A model generated the notes under the pieces. It was given only the letters and a program-made list of their open reading frames with translations. It was not told the origin of the DNA and did no database searches. From assembly GCA_902794535.1 (NCBI GenBank), contig CADBHQ010000028.1, positions 16,130 through 80,129 of the forward strand: DNA of 64,000 bases, given 5' to 3'. This document shows positions 1 to 9,191 of the stretch, piece by piece. This DNA comes from Fibrobacter succinogenes. Its GTDB lineage: Bacteria; Fibrobacterota; Fibrobacteria; Fibrobacterales; Fibrobacteraceae. How positions within the stretch are numbered: the stretch's first letter is position 1; each line of letters begins with the position of its first letter. Made by a program: the position numbers and the translations under genes.

Positions 1-51
1 TGTTTCTCGGGTTTGAAAAGCTGATGCTGACCTTCGTCAGCATGACAGCGG

Positions 52-141
52 GCGACGGGGCGTTGCGGGGTGTCCCCGCAGAGGGGGTGGAGAGCAACGA
101 AGTGCGAACCAGGGGGAGACTTCCCCCCTTGGAAGTGGGGT
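52..141. repeat. GC-rich intergenic repeat, family A, copy 1
   Basis: This non-coding GC-rich stretch starts with GGGGCGTTGCGGGG and ends with CAGGGGGA followed by CTTCCCCCCTT. The same words in the same order recur at about 18248-18475, so it is one copy of a dispersed intergenic element. The short open frame across it has no family resemblance and I treat it as spurious. Confidence 0.5.
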
Positions 142-192
142 CGGCCATAGCTTATTTTTTCCGTTTTTCGGCTTTGAGGGGCGATTTTCCAT

Positions 193-220
193 TGTCTGAA
201 ACATGAAAAAATGCTATATT
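193..220 (+). promoter_or_regulatory. Promoter of mdh
   Basis: A TTGTCT hexamer (193-198) and a TATATT hexamer (215-220) are separated by 16 bp. The following leader of about 40 nt carries an AAGGAAGG Shine-Dalgarno-like sequence before the mdh ATG. The TATATTTG box recurs before many genes in the window. Confidence 0.6.
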
Positions 221-230
221 TGTTCCGTAA

Positions 231-1205
<975 letters not shown>

Positions 1206-1290
1206 CCGTTCGCGCCCAATCGTACTAAGTACGTACCCAAAGCGCTCACTCTCGCAACCACGCCTCGTTAATACGAGGCGTTTGTTGCTC
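1206..1290 (+). repeat. 3'-flanking repeat, family D, copy 1 (after mdh)
   Basis: Directly after the mdh stop lies a block containing TCGTACTAAGTACGTACCC, then AAGCGCTC, then a 7-bp hairpin (arms 1261-1267 and 1274-1280, 6-nt loop). The same layout follows the ddh stop at 19558-19650. The hairpin position and loop length are conserved and one base pair is changed in a compensatory way. Confidence 0.65.
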
Positions 1291-1337
1291 ACACCTAATA
1301 AGACCGCTCGGCTCTATCGCATTGAATTTTGATATAG

Positions 1338-1367
1338 AAAAAACCTCCGATTTAATCGGAGGTTTTT
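1338..1367. terminator. Bidirectional intrinsic terminator
   Basis: A hairpin with arms AACCTCCGAT/ATCGGAGGTT and a 3-nt loop is flanked by A and T tracts. It sits between convergent mdh and the barrel gene, so it can serve both. Confidence 0.85.
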
Positions 1368-1391
1368 CTCGTTTAAACTAGGTGAACTCGA

Positions 1392-2018
1392 CTACTTGTA
1401 GTTGAACCAGTAGCCGATGCCGACGACCAGGCGGGAGTTAGAGACGTCGCCGTGTTCGTACATGTTGGTCAGGCCGTGGGTGTACTTGAGGGAGAATTCA
1501 AGGCCGAAACCAAGGGTAAAGCCGAGGCCGCCGCCGATTTCGACGTTCAGGAGTTTCTGTTCGTCGACGCTGTCCCATTCTCCGGCAGCGCCGTAATAGT
1601 ACTGTTCGAAGAGGTTGATGTCGATTGTTGCGCCGGCTTCGAAGAAGAATGCATTGGAAACGTAGAAACGTGCCATTGCGGGGACTTGGATAGCCAAACC
1701 GAAGGATGCGTCATCTTCAGCGTCGTTGGAATAGTGGGTGCCAAAGCCGGTGTCATCGTCACCATTGACATAATTGGCGAAGCCGATCAACAGGCCTGCA
1801 CCGGTATGGATGCCGAAGCGGTTGTTAACACCGATCAAGGCATTGAAAGAAAGGACAATGTTGGAATAGGAATAGTCTCCAAAATCCGGAGCGTTATCAC
1901 CCTTGAGGAACACGGTTGCTTCGTCCAAGTAAATGCCGAAAATGTTCGGCTTGTTGAAGTCTGCGAAGGCGTTGGAAAATGCCATCAGGAAGACGGCGAT
2001 TGCGAGGAGTTTTTTCAT
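1392..2018 (-). CDS. Outer-membrane beta-barrel protein
   Basis: A 208-residue exported protein of unknown substrate. A signal peptide of about 19 residues (starting MKKLLAIAVF and ending SNAFA) is followed by alternating polar/aromatic segments and Gly-rich turns typical of small OmpA/OmpW-like barrels. The C-terminus, VVGIGYWFNYK, resembles a last beta strand. I chose the ATG at 2018 because it begins the signal peptide and has AAAAGGAAAAAA just upstream; an in-frame longer reading to 2147 would put an implausible leader before it. The gene faces mdh and shares the terminator between them. No specific family was recognised. Confidence 0.8.
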   Translation of the reverse strand: MKKLLAIAVFLMAFSNAFADFNKPNIFGIYLDEATVFLKGDNAPDFGDYSYSNIVLSFNALIGVNNRFGIHTGAGLLIGFANYVNGDDDTGFGTHYSNDAEDDASFGLAIQVPAMARFYVSNAFFFEAGATIDINLFEQYYYGAAGEWDSVDEQKLLNVEIGGGLGFTLGFGLEFSLKYTHGLTNMYEHGDVSNSRLVVGIGYWFNYK

Positions 2019-2228
2019 ATTTTTTCCTTTTTTACTTTGTTCTTGCAAATAACCTAACCGGTTTTCGCTTGAGATGCAATGTAGTAAAAAAGTATTCTTT
2101 CGCAAGTATATGCGCGATAAAAAGTATGAAAGTGTGATTGTGGACAAATAAATTTAGTGAAAATCATGAAAAAACCTTGCTAATTAAGTATTTTTTGCTA
2201 AAATGTGGACTTTTAATAAAAATTTTTG

Positions 2229-2268
2229 TTGACTTTTTCAAAAATAAAAGGTATATTAGGGGTATACC
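2229..2268 (+). promoter_or_regulatory. Promoter with possible operator before the first GH43 gene
   Basis: TTGACT (2229-2234) and TATATT (2252-2257) are 17 bp apart, a near-consensus sigma-70-type promoter. An inverted repeat, GGTATA...TATACC (2250-2255 and 2263-2268), covers the -10 box and the expected start site, where a bound regulator would block transcription. The operator role is inferred from position only. Confidence 0.55.
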
Positions 2269-2283
2269 GTCAGGGAGTACTAT

Positions 2284-4272
2284 ATGTGTATGGGATTTGG
2301 TTTTCGTGGAATGTTTGGTTTCGCGGTGGCGATTTGGGGCGCCACCGCCCTTTTTGCGGCCGATTGGTACGCAAAAGACAATTTGCAGCCGGGTCATGAT
2401 CCGAGCATGATTCGCTTTGAGGACGGCTACGCCCTCATGAGCACGAATAACAATCTGCAACTGTGGACATCGGAAGATGCTTACAGTTGGCGTGACCACA
2501 AGTCGACCGTGAGCAAGATTCCGCAGTGGGCCTATACCTACGCGCCCAAGACCGAGGGCATCTGGGCTCCGGACCTTTTCTACATGAACGGCGAATACCG
2601 CGTTTACTATTGTGTGTCGGAATTCGGCGTGCGCAATTCGGCTATCGGTTACCAGTCGACGACTTCGATTATGCCGGGTACAACAGGCTATGGCTGGAAG
2701 GACCATGGTCATGTTTTCCATACGAAGCAGGGGACAGATTCGTATAACGCCATCGATGCCGACGTGGTCAAGGATACCGAGGGCAATTACTGGATGGCTT
2801 TCGGTTCGTTTGGACTCGGCATTCAACTGATCAAGCTGGATGCGACTACGGGTTACCAGGCCAGCGACGACAAGACGGTCTACAACATTGCCCGCCGTAC
2901 GAGCAAGGAAAGCGGCGGTGCCGAAGAAGGTCCGAGCCTGATTGAGCATAACGGACAGTACTTCTTGTTTACGGCTTGGGATAAGTGCTGCCAACAGGGC
3001 GCAAACATCGAACAGACCACCTACAAGACGGCTTACGGCCGTGCCGACAAGGTGACGGGCCCGTACAAGGACCGCGCCGGTTACAATATGGCGACAGGTG
3101 GTGGCACGATTCTTTTGGAACGTTACGGGCGTTATGTGGGCCCGGGCGGTGGTGAGGCTTTCCAGGACTTGAACCGCGTGCGCTTTGTGCATCATTATTA
3201 CGATTTGAATGGCGACAAGTACAACCATATTCACATTCGTGATGTCGTGTTTACCGAGGATAACTGGGCTGAGATGGGACAGCCCTTCCTCGGGCGTTAT
3301 TTGAGTGCCGAAGTCGAACATGGCGCGCTCACGCGTGCGGTGTCGGGCGACCTTGCGATTACGCGCAGCAATACGGCTTCGAACGGGGAATACCTCGCGT
3401 ACGTGAATACCGCGGGTTCCAAGATTCATTTGCCGATGAACATTATGCAGGCGGGCGATTACCTGCTGCGCTACCGCTACGCGAATGGCGGCGATGCGGC
3501 CGCGACGCACAAGGTGACGGTGAATGGCAAGTCGCAGACGGTGACGCTCCCGCCGACGGGTTCCTGGGGCACTTTCCCCGAAAAGTCCGTCGTGATGGTG
3601 CCTGCGAAACTCAAACGCGGTGGCAACTTCATCGATATCGAACCTTCGCCGAACGGCAACTTCGCGGAACTTGACCGCATCGATTTTTTGCGCGTGATTC
3701 GCGATACGATTCCGGCGAACGGCTTTGACAACGGCATCCGTGTGCGCCTCACGAAGGACGACGAGTTCGCCATCAAGGACGGCGGCTATGCGATTTTCGA
3801 GAACGTGGTGTTGGATTCGCTCAAGGATATCGGCGACGTTTTCCTTCAGGTGAAAAACGCTTATTCGGGTAAGATTGTGATTCGCGACGGCAAGAAGGAC
3901 GGGACGGCGCTCTTCACATGCGACCTGTCAAATAGTTCTCTCGTTGGTGGCGGCTGGTCTGTGGCGAAATGCTCGGGTGACATGGGTCTGCGCGGCATCA
4001 AGGACCTGTACCTGACGGCATCGGGAATTTCCGGCGAGGCAATTCTCGGGAATCTCATCTTTGAGCCGATGCGGGTTGTCTGCAACCAAGAACCGTGTGG
4101 CGACCCGATTTCCAGCTCCAGCGGCAAAGACATTACCTCGAGTTCTTCGAACACGACCGCGATTGCCCCGCGTGCAATTCGCCACGATTCTCAGATGCCC
4201 GCCCGCAAGGCCTACCGCGACCTGAAGGGACGCTCCTTCGACAAACAGATTCCGTACCGGGTGATGTTTTAG
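2284..4272 (+). CDS. Secreted GH43 arabinanase-like enzyme with carbohydrate-binding modules
   Basis: Likely cleaves alpha-1,5-arabinan or arabinose side chains of plant pectin and xylan outside the cell. The 662-residue protein has a signal peptide (1-25), a five-bladed GH43 domain (about 26-335) and a CBM6-like module (about 343-475). A second beta-rich module (about 478-610), a short Ser-rich linker and a basic C-terminal tag ending DKQIPYRVMF follow. The GH43 catalytic triad is visible as Asp in GHDPS, Asp in the NAIDADVVKD segment and Glu in EEGPSLIEH. The FTAWDKCC motif is typical of endo-arabinanase-like GH43 subfamilies. It heads a same-strand run of three GH43 genes and is clearly a paralogue of the gene at 6026. 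Substrate specificity is inferred. Confidence 0.88.
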   Translation: MCMGFGFRGMFGFAVAIWGATALFAADWYAKDNLQPGHDPSMIRFEDGYALMSTNNNLQLWTSEDAYSWRDHKSTVSKIPQWAYTYAPKTEGIWAPDLFYMNGEYRVYYCVSEFGVRNSAIGYQSTTSIMPGTTGYGWKDHGHVFHTKQGTDSYNAIDADVVKDTEGNYWMAFGSFGLGIQLIKLDATTGYQASDDKTVYNIARRTSKESGGAEEGPSLIEHNGQYFLFTAWDKCCQQGANIEQTTYKTAYGRADKVTGPYKDRAGYNMATGGGTILLERYGRYVGPGGGEAFQDLNRVRFVHHYYDLNGDKYNHIHIRDVVFTEDNWAEMGQPFLGRYLSAEVEHGALTRAVSGDLAITRSNTASNGEYLAYVNTAGSKIHLPMNIMQAGDYLLRYRYANGGDAAATHKVTVNGKSQTVTLPPTGSWGTFPEKSVVMVPAKLKRGGNFIDIEPSPNGNFAELDRIDFLRVIRDTIPANGFDNGIRVRLTKDDEFAIKDGGYAIFENVVLDSLKDIGDVFLQVKNAYSGKIVIRDGKKDGTALFTCDLSNSSLVGGGWSVAKCSGDMGLRGIKDLYLTASGISGEAILGNLIFEPMRVVCNQEPCGDPISSSSGKDITSSSSNTTAIAPRAIRHDSQMPARKAYRDLKGRSFDKQIPYRVMF

Positions 4273-4275
4273 TTA

Positions 4276-4383
4276 CGTGTCATCCTGAGCAAGGCGCTTG
4301 CGCCGAAGCCTCTTTGATCACTTAGCGCTTCAGCGCTTATGTGAGCATGATCCCCCTTGCGGGGAGAAGGATCTCTTTGGTTT
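4276..4383 (+). repeat. Intergenic repeat, family B, copy 1
   Basis: The spacer between two GH43 genes contains TCATCCTGAGC followed by a GGCGCTTGCGCC palindrome and ends with AAGGATCTC. Related copies occur near 18303, 19662 and 48299. It is non-coding. Confidence 0.6.
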
Positions 4384-4400
4384 AGGATTGGTATGAGTAT

Positions 4401-5954
4401 ATGAAAAAATTGGGTGTAATTTCTTCTTTGGCGGCTGTGGCTTGTTTTGCGGCGAATCCGCTCACGACGGATTTCTATTCGGCGGATGCGGCGGCGCTCG
4501 TGTATCACGACAGCCTGTTCATTTTCGCGGGGCACGATGAACAGGGCCCGCAGGGCAATAACAACAAGGCGTTCGTGATGAATGATTGGCACGTGATGGT
4601 GACCGACGACATGGAAAACTATCACGATTACGGCGCAGTGCTGAGCGTCAAGACCTTCAAGTGGGCGAATGCGAGCGCGTTTGCGGGGCATTGTGAATAC
4701 CGTAACGGCAAGTTCTATTGGTATGTGGCGGTGCACCATGCAACGATTAAGCAGGACGAGGGTTTTGCGATTGGCGTCGCGGTGGCGGACCATCCGTCGG
4801 GACCGTGGACGGATGCGCTCGGGCATGCGTTGGTGACAGACAACACGCAGAACGACGTGGCGTTGAATATCGACCCCGCGATTTTCTACGACGGCGATGA
4901 CATCTGGATGTATTGGGGCTCGTGGAATGCGGGCCGCCGCGTGAAACTCAAGGAAAACATGCTCGAACTCGCGAGCACTCCCGAAGACATCAAAATCAAG
5001 GACTTTTTCGAGGCCCCGTGGATGCACAAGTACCGCGGCAACTACTACTTCAGTTACGCCTCGGGTTACCCCTCCACGACGAACTACTCGATGGCTCCGA
5101 GTTTGAATGGTCCCTGGACGCAGAAGGGCGTCATCAACGACAAACTTGACAATTCCGAGACGAATCACCAGGCAATTTTCAAGTATCTCGGGCACTGGTA
5201 TTTTATGTATCATGGCGCGAACTCTCCGGGCGGCTGGACTTACCGCCGTTCCGTGAACATTGACTACCTGTATTACGACGAGGATGCGAATATCCAGAAA
5301 ATCAAGCGTACTTCAACGGGTGTAGACAAGGTGAACAACGCTCCGCTCGCCGAAGGAGGCTACCGCTTGACAGTGACGCATAGCAGCATGGCGCTCGAAG
5401 ACGAGAACGGCATCGTGGTGCAACGCCCGGCGGATGAGTCTTCCGATGCGCAACTCTGGGTGATTGCGAAGGGCGATTCCGCACGCCATTACACTCTCAA
5501 GAACTTTGCGACCGGCCGCTATTACTGCCCGCCCAAGGCCTTGCTCGATACGGTTAAGACTTCGGAGACTGCTTGCAATATCCGCATCGAGAATGCGTCT
5601 GTGAACAAGGGCTACTACGTCTACGGAGACTACGACAGCGATTTTGTGGGCGACGTGCTGAACATCTCGAAGGACGCGGGCATGCCCGTGATTACGTGGG
5701 TCCGCACCGGAACGGATAACCAAAAGTTCCAATTCAAGGCGGCCAAGGTGCCGGAACCTGTCGTGGAATCCTCGAGTTCTTCGGAAACAGTTTCAAGCTC
5801 AGAAACAGCTCCGGAATCAAGTTCGTCCGGAACAACAGCGATTGGATCGCGCGCTGTCCGTCCTGACAATACGATGCAGCCTGCCCGCAAGGCCTACCGC
5901 GACCTCAAGGGTCGTCGCTTCGATAAGCAAATCCCGTACCGGGTGATGTTCTAG
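4401..5954 (+). CDS. Secreted GH43 xylosidase/arabinofuranosidase-like enzyme with ricin-type module
   Basis: Likely removes xylose or arabinose from hemicellulose oligomers outside the cell. The 517-residue protein has a 17-residue signal peptide, a GH43 domain (about 18-310) and a beta-trefoil, ricin/CBM13-like module (about 315-450, with QLW and QKFQF repeat signatures). A Ser-rich linker and the basic tag ending DKQIPYRVMF complete it. Catalytic candidates are Asp in NIDPAIFYD, a nearby Asp, and Glu in FFEAPWMHKY. It belongs to a GH43 subfamily different from its two neighbours, which are closer to each other. Position and shared C-terminal tag suggest co-expression and the same export route. 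Confidence 0.85.
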   Translation: MKKLGVISSLAAVACFAANPLTTDFYSADAAALVYHDSLFIFAGHDEQGPQGNNNKAFVMNDWHVMVTDDMENYHDYGAVLSVKTFKWANASAFAGHCEYRNGKFYWYVAVHHATIKQDEGFAIGVAVADHPSGPWTDALGHALVTDNTQNDVALNIDPAIFYDGDDIWMYWGSWNAGRRVKLKENMLELASTPEDIKIKDFFEAPWMHKYRGNYYFSYASGYPSTTNYSMAPSLNGPWTQKGVINDKLDNSETNHQAIFKYLGHWYFMYHGANSPGGWTYRRSVNIDYLYYDEDANIQKIKRTSTGVDKVNNAPLAEGGYRLTVTHSSMALEDENGIVVQRPADESSDAQLWVIAKGDSARHYTLKNFATGRYYCPPKALLDTVKTSETACNIRIENASVNKGYYVYGDYDSDFVGDVLNISKDAGMPVITWVRTGTDNQKFQFKAAKVPEPVVESSSSSETVSSSETAPESSSSGTTAIGSRAVRPDNTMQPARKAYRDLKGRRFDKQIPYRVMF

Positions 5955-6025
5955 GGTTGACGTAAAGTTCTTTTTGGACTAAAAGAAAGTATATTTAAAT
6001 TGGCTGTGTGGGAAAGCGAGGCATT

Positions 6026-7921
6026 ATGAAAAGAGTCAACGTGGTTTTTGCACTTTCTGCACTATTGGCGGGGCAGGCTTTTGCGGCCGACTGGTACGCG
6101 AAGGAGACGCGCTGGGCAGGGCATGACCCGGACATTATCCGTTACGAGGACGGCTATGCGCTCGCGACGACGGATAACCACATGCTCATGCAGTTTTCCG
6201 AGGATGCGCTGAACTGGAAGAATGGCGACCCCGCCATGCCGGAATTTTCGAAGTGGCTTTACAAGTACGCGCCGAACATGATTGACATCTGGGCGCCGGA
6301 TATCCATTACATTGGTGGCGAATATCGCATGTACTATTGTGGCTCCGAGATGGGCATCCGCTCGTCGGGCATGGGGTTCATGTCGAGTAAGGAAATCGAC
6401 CCGACAAAGCCCGGCTACGGCTGGACGGACATGGGCGAGGTGATTCACACGGTCAAGAGCGACGCCTACAACGCGATTGACGCGGCGGTGCTGAAGGACA
6501 ACGATGGCAAGGTCTGGATGGCGTTCGGTTCGTGGGGCACGGGCATTCACATTCTGGAACTGAACGAAGAAACAGGCAAGGTGAAAGACGGTGCGAAGAT
6601 GATCAACATCGCGAACCGCGGCGGTTCGGGCATCGAGGGCGCAAGCCTTATCGAACACGACGGTTACTATTACCTGTTTACGGCGTGGGATAACTGCTGC
6701 AAGAAGGGCGCAGACCTCGAAAACAATTCTTACAAGACGACGGTGGGACGCTCCAGTCGAATTGACGGCGGGTATGTGGACCGCAGCGGCAAGGCGCTCT
6801 TGAATGGCGGTGGCACGATTCTGTTGAGCCGTTACGGGCGCTACTACGGGCCTGCGGGCGGCGAGGCGTTCCAGGACGTGAATCGCCAGCGTTTTGTGAA
6901 TCATTACTACGACAAGAATGATGGCGGAAACTCCTACATCCAAGTCCGCGATATCGTCTATACAGACGATGGCTGGCCGGAACTGGGACAACCGTTCCTC
7001 GGGCGTTATCTGAGTGCCGAGGCGGAACAAGGCGCTTTGACTCATGTGGATATTTCGAGCAGCTCGACGGCCTCGAACGGAGAATTCTGCGCTTACATCA
7101 ACTACGAAGACAGCAAGATTCGCTTGCCGATGATTATCCCGCAGGCAGGCGACTACCTGATTCGCTACCGCTATGACAACAACTGGACCGAAGACGGTGC
7201 AAACGGTAGTTCGCACTATGTGAGCGTCAACGGCAAAAATCAGGAAGTGGAACTGCCGCTAACAGGTGCGTGGAGCGCGTTCCCTGAAAAGTCGGTGGTG
7301 TACATTCCCGCGAAACTTAAGCGCGGCTCAAACTTTATCGAGATTACGAAGGGCAAGCATTATGCGGAACTCGACAGGCTTGATTTCTTGCGCATCATTC
7401 GCGATACGATTCCGGCGAACGGCTTTGACAACGGCATTCGCGTGCGTTTGACGGATAAGGACGAATTTGCCATCAAGGACGGCGGCTATGCGATTTTCGA
7501 GAACGTGATTACGGATTCCATTGTGGGCCCGGGCGTGCTTGTGCAGGTGAAGAACGGCGCGGGCGGTACGCTGAACATTCGTAAGGAAAGCAAGAAGGGC
7601 GACGTGATTTCGAAATGCGAATTGCCCTCGGCGGGCGATGAGAGCAAGTGGATTGACGTGCGCTGCTCCAATATGCCGGAACTCAAGGGCGTGCAGGACT
7701 TTTACCTGACGGCGGAAGGCCTAGGCGGCGAAACGTTTCTCGGGAACATCAAGTTCGACGAAGGCGTGAAGGATACGACGACCGCAATTCGCCGTATTGG
7801 CGGTCGCGACGAGCGGACCCTCCGTGCGGGCGACATGCAGCTTCCGGCCCAAAACAAAAAATACCGCGACCTCAAGGGGCGGCGGTATGATAAGCAAATC
7901 CCGTACCGGGTGATGTTCTAG
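6026..7921 (+). CDS. Secreted GH43 arabinanase-like enzyme, paralogue of the first
   Basis: Predicted extracellular arabinan-degrading enzyme of 631 residues: signal peptide (1-20, ending GQAFA), GH43 domain, CBM6-like module and second beta module in the same order as the protein at 2284. It ends in the tag YRDLKGRRYDKQIPYRVMF. Catalytic candidates are Asp in GHDPD, Asp in NAIDAAVLKD and Glu in GIEGASLIEH; the FTAWDNCC motif is retained. I use the ATG at 6026 because it begins the signal peptide and has GCGAGG upstream; a GTG at 6008 is possible but adds six poorly fitting residues. Unlike the first paralogue it has almost no Ser linker before the tag. Its stop overlaps that of the convergent nuclease-like gene in the sequence CTAG. 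Confidence 0.88.
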   Translation: MKRVNVVFALSALLAGQAFAADWYAKETRWAGHDPDIIRYEDGYALATTDNHMLMQFSEDALNWKNGDPAMPEFSKWLYKYAPNMIDIWAPDIHYIGGEYRMYYCGSEMGIRSSGMGFMSSKEIDPTKPGYGWTDMGEVIHTVKSDAYNAIDAAVLKDNDGKVWMAFGSWGTGIHILELNEETGKVKDGAKMINIANRGGSGIEGASLIEHDGYYYLFTAWDNCCKKGADLENNSYKTTVGRSSRIDGGYVDRSGKALLNGGGTILLSRYGRYYGPAGGEAFQDVNRQRFVNHYYDKNDGGNSYIQVRDIVYTDDGWPELGQPFLGRYLSAEAEQGALTHVDISSSSTASNGEFCAYINYEDSKIRLPMIIPQAGDYLIRYRYDNNWTEDGANGSSHYVSVNGKNQEVELPLTGAWSAFPEKSVVYIPAKLKRGSNFIEITKGKHYAELDRLDFLRIIRDTIPANGFDNGIRVRLTDKDEFAIKDGGYAIFENVITDSIVGPGVLVQVKNGAGGTLNIRKESKKGDVISKCELPSAGDESKWIDVRCSNMPELKGVQDFYLTAEGLGGETFLGNIKFDEGVKDTTTAIRRIGGRDERTLRAGDMQLPAQNKKYRDLKGRRYDKQIPYRVMF

Positions 7922-8886
7922 GCTTTAGCCCAGTCCTTGTACTTAATCCAGATGTGCAGCCAGATTCTAGCGACAGAATCGATTGCGTCGCTGAAGATCA
8001 TGGTGCTGTACATCTCGAAATACTTGCCCCATTCAGTATCCGTTTCGAATTCCTTCATGGATTTTGTATTTTCGAAATCTTCGGGAATCAAGAAATACGA
8101 GAACAGGTAGGAATACTGCGAAACGACGCTCATGTAGTCCCATACATTGTTGTTCTTGCCACCCCAGCCATGCATGTACTTGCGGGTGGCAATTTCTTTT
8201 TCCACGTTCGTCGTGAATGGGGAGGCTGTCAGCGGTAGCGGGTATCCATCCGGGTCGTAGAAGAATCGGTTGTTGTCTTTGTCGATCTTGTAGGCCTTGC
8301 TAATGGCGTCTTCCCATTTCTTTTCGATGCCGCCGTGAATGCCCTTGCCGTCGGAATAGGGGCGACAGTCGCAGTGTAGGGGCATGTGGCAGTCGGCAAT
8401 GTAGTGACTCAAAATGAAGAATCGCATGGCGATGTGGTTGCCCGATGTTGCGATGGGGCAGCCCTTTTCTTCGCGGTTGAGCATTTTGAAGTTGTCGATG
8501 ATGCTGTGTGAAACTGCTTCGCAGCGGTCTGCGCAGTTGCCGCCTTCGATGTTGTAGGGCTTGCCCTTGAGCGGCGATTCTTTGGACATCTTGGTGTAAA
8601 TGCTATGGGTCGAGGGCAAACTGCCGAAGGTGTTGTAGGTGCCGTCTTCAGCGGGGCGGTATTTGACGATATGGCTGGTTGCCATGTCCTTGAAAACGTC
8701 GTCGGGGTACCAGGCTCCCTTAATTACGAAATCTCGGTAATTCTTGAACCATTTGACCAAGGCTTTGGCCTCGGTGCGTACTTTTTCACTGACTCCGCTA
8801 ATGACTTTTTCATCGGTTGTGGTGGCGATAACTTCCAAACGCTTGATAGCCATAAAGGCAATCCAGGCGTGCGAATATTTTTTCAT
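7918..8886 (-). CDS. S1/P1 nuclease / zinc-phospholipase C-like protein
   Basis: A probable metal-dependent phosphoesterase of 322 residues. The zinc-site layout of the S1/P1 nuclease and bacterial phospholipase C superfamily is visible: an N-terminal HAW, an Asp-rich segment (YPDDVF), HYIADCHMPLHCD (about residue 170) and HGGIEKKWED. The family is normally secreted, with the mature chain starting at a Trp metal ligand. Here no signal peptide can be seen, the chain starting MKKYSHAWIAFMA, so it may be cytosolic or exported another way. Convergent with the GH43 gene and overlapping it by four bases. Nuclease and phospholipase activity cannot be told apart from sequence. Confidence 0.7.
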   Translation of the reverse strand: MKKYSHAWIAFMAIKRLEVIATTTDEKVISGVSEKVRTEAKALVKWFKNYRDFVIKGAWYPDDVFKDMATSHIVKYRPAEDGTYNTFGSLPSTHSIYTKMSKESPLKGKPYNIEGGNCADRCEAVSHSIIDNFKMLNREEKGCPIATSGNHIAMRFFILSHYIADCHMPLHCDCRPYSDGKGIHGGIEKKWEDAISKAYKIDKDNNRFFYDPDGYPLPLTASPFTTNVEKEIATRKYMHGWGGKNNNVWDYMSVVSQYSYLFSYFLIPEDFENTKSMKEFETDTEWGKYFEMYSTMIFSDAIDSVARIWLHIWIKYKDWAKA

Positions 8887-8984
8887 GCTAAAAAGCTCCT
8901 TTTTCTTTAAAATATAAGAAAAAGGGATGCTTTGTACTTTAAATGTATTACAAAAGAATACGTTTGTAATTTTTATAAATTTCC

Positions 8985-8999
8985 TATATTTGCACTATG
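8985..8999 (+). promoter_or_regulatory. Promoter fused to the thiS start (probable leaderless mRNA)
   Basis: TATATT (8985-8990) ends six bases before the thiS ATG (8997), so transcription would start at or beside the start codon. No Shine-Dalgarno sequence fits between them. No TPP-riboswitch core was seen in the 110-bp spacer. Confidence 0.55.
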
Positions 9000-9191
9000 C
9001 TTACCATTAATGGACAGAGTGTCGATGCGGCGGGCAAGACCGTTGCTGAATACCTTGCAGAAGCAGGGTATAATACCGTGCGCATCGCTGTAGAACGGAA
9101 CGAAGAAATTGTTCCGAAGGCGAAGTACGCTGAGACGGTGTTGGCCGACGGCGACGTAGTCGAGGTCGTGAATTTTGTAGGCGGCGGGTGA
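8997..9191 (+). CDS. thiS: Sulfur carrier protein ThiS
   Basis: Small ubiquitin-like carrier that brings sulfur, as a C-terminal thiocarboxylate, to thiazole synthase in thiamine biosynthesis. The 64-residue length, beta-grasp pattern (MLTINGQ...; VVEVVNFVGGG) and C-terminal Gly-Gly needed for adenylation fit the family. It is the first of three tightly packed genes, thiS-thiF-thiG, encoding the carrier, its activating enzyme and the acceptor synthase. The TATATTTG box lies immediately upstream of the ATG. Confidence 0.92.
   Translation: MLTINGQSVDAAGKTVAEYLAEAGYNTVRIAVERNEEIVPKAKYAETVLADGDVVEVVNFVGGG

Noticed and set aside
24..206. A 60-codon plus-strand frame at the left edge
   Set aside because: It lies within the GC-rich intergenic repeat and has no ribosome-binding site or homology.
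2164..3510. Long minus-strand open frames opposite the GH43 genes
   Set aside because: Arg/Ala/His-rich translations without motifs, fully overlapping well-supported enzymes; shadows of codon bias.
8887..8996. Possible TPP riboswitch before thiS
   Set aside because: The conserved CUGAGA-type core and supporting stems are absent, and the promoter lies six bases before the start codon, leaving no leader.
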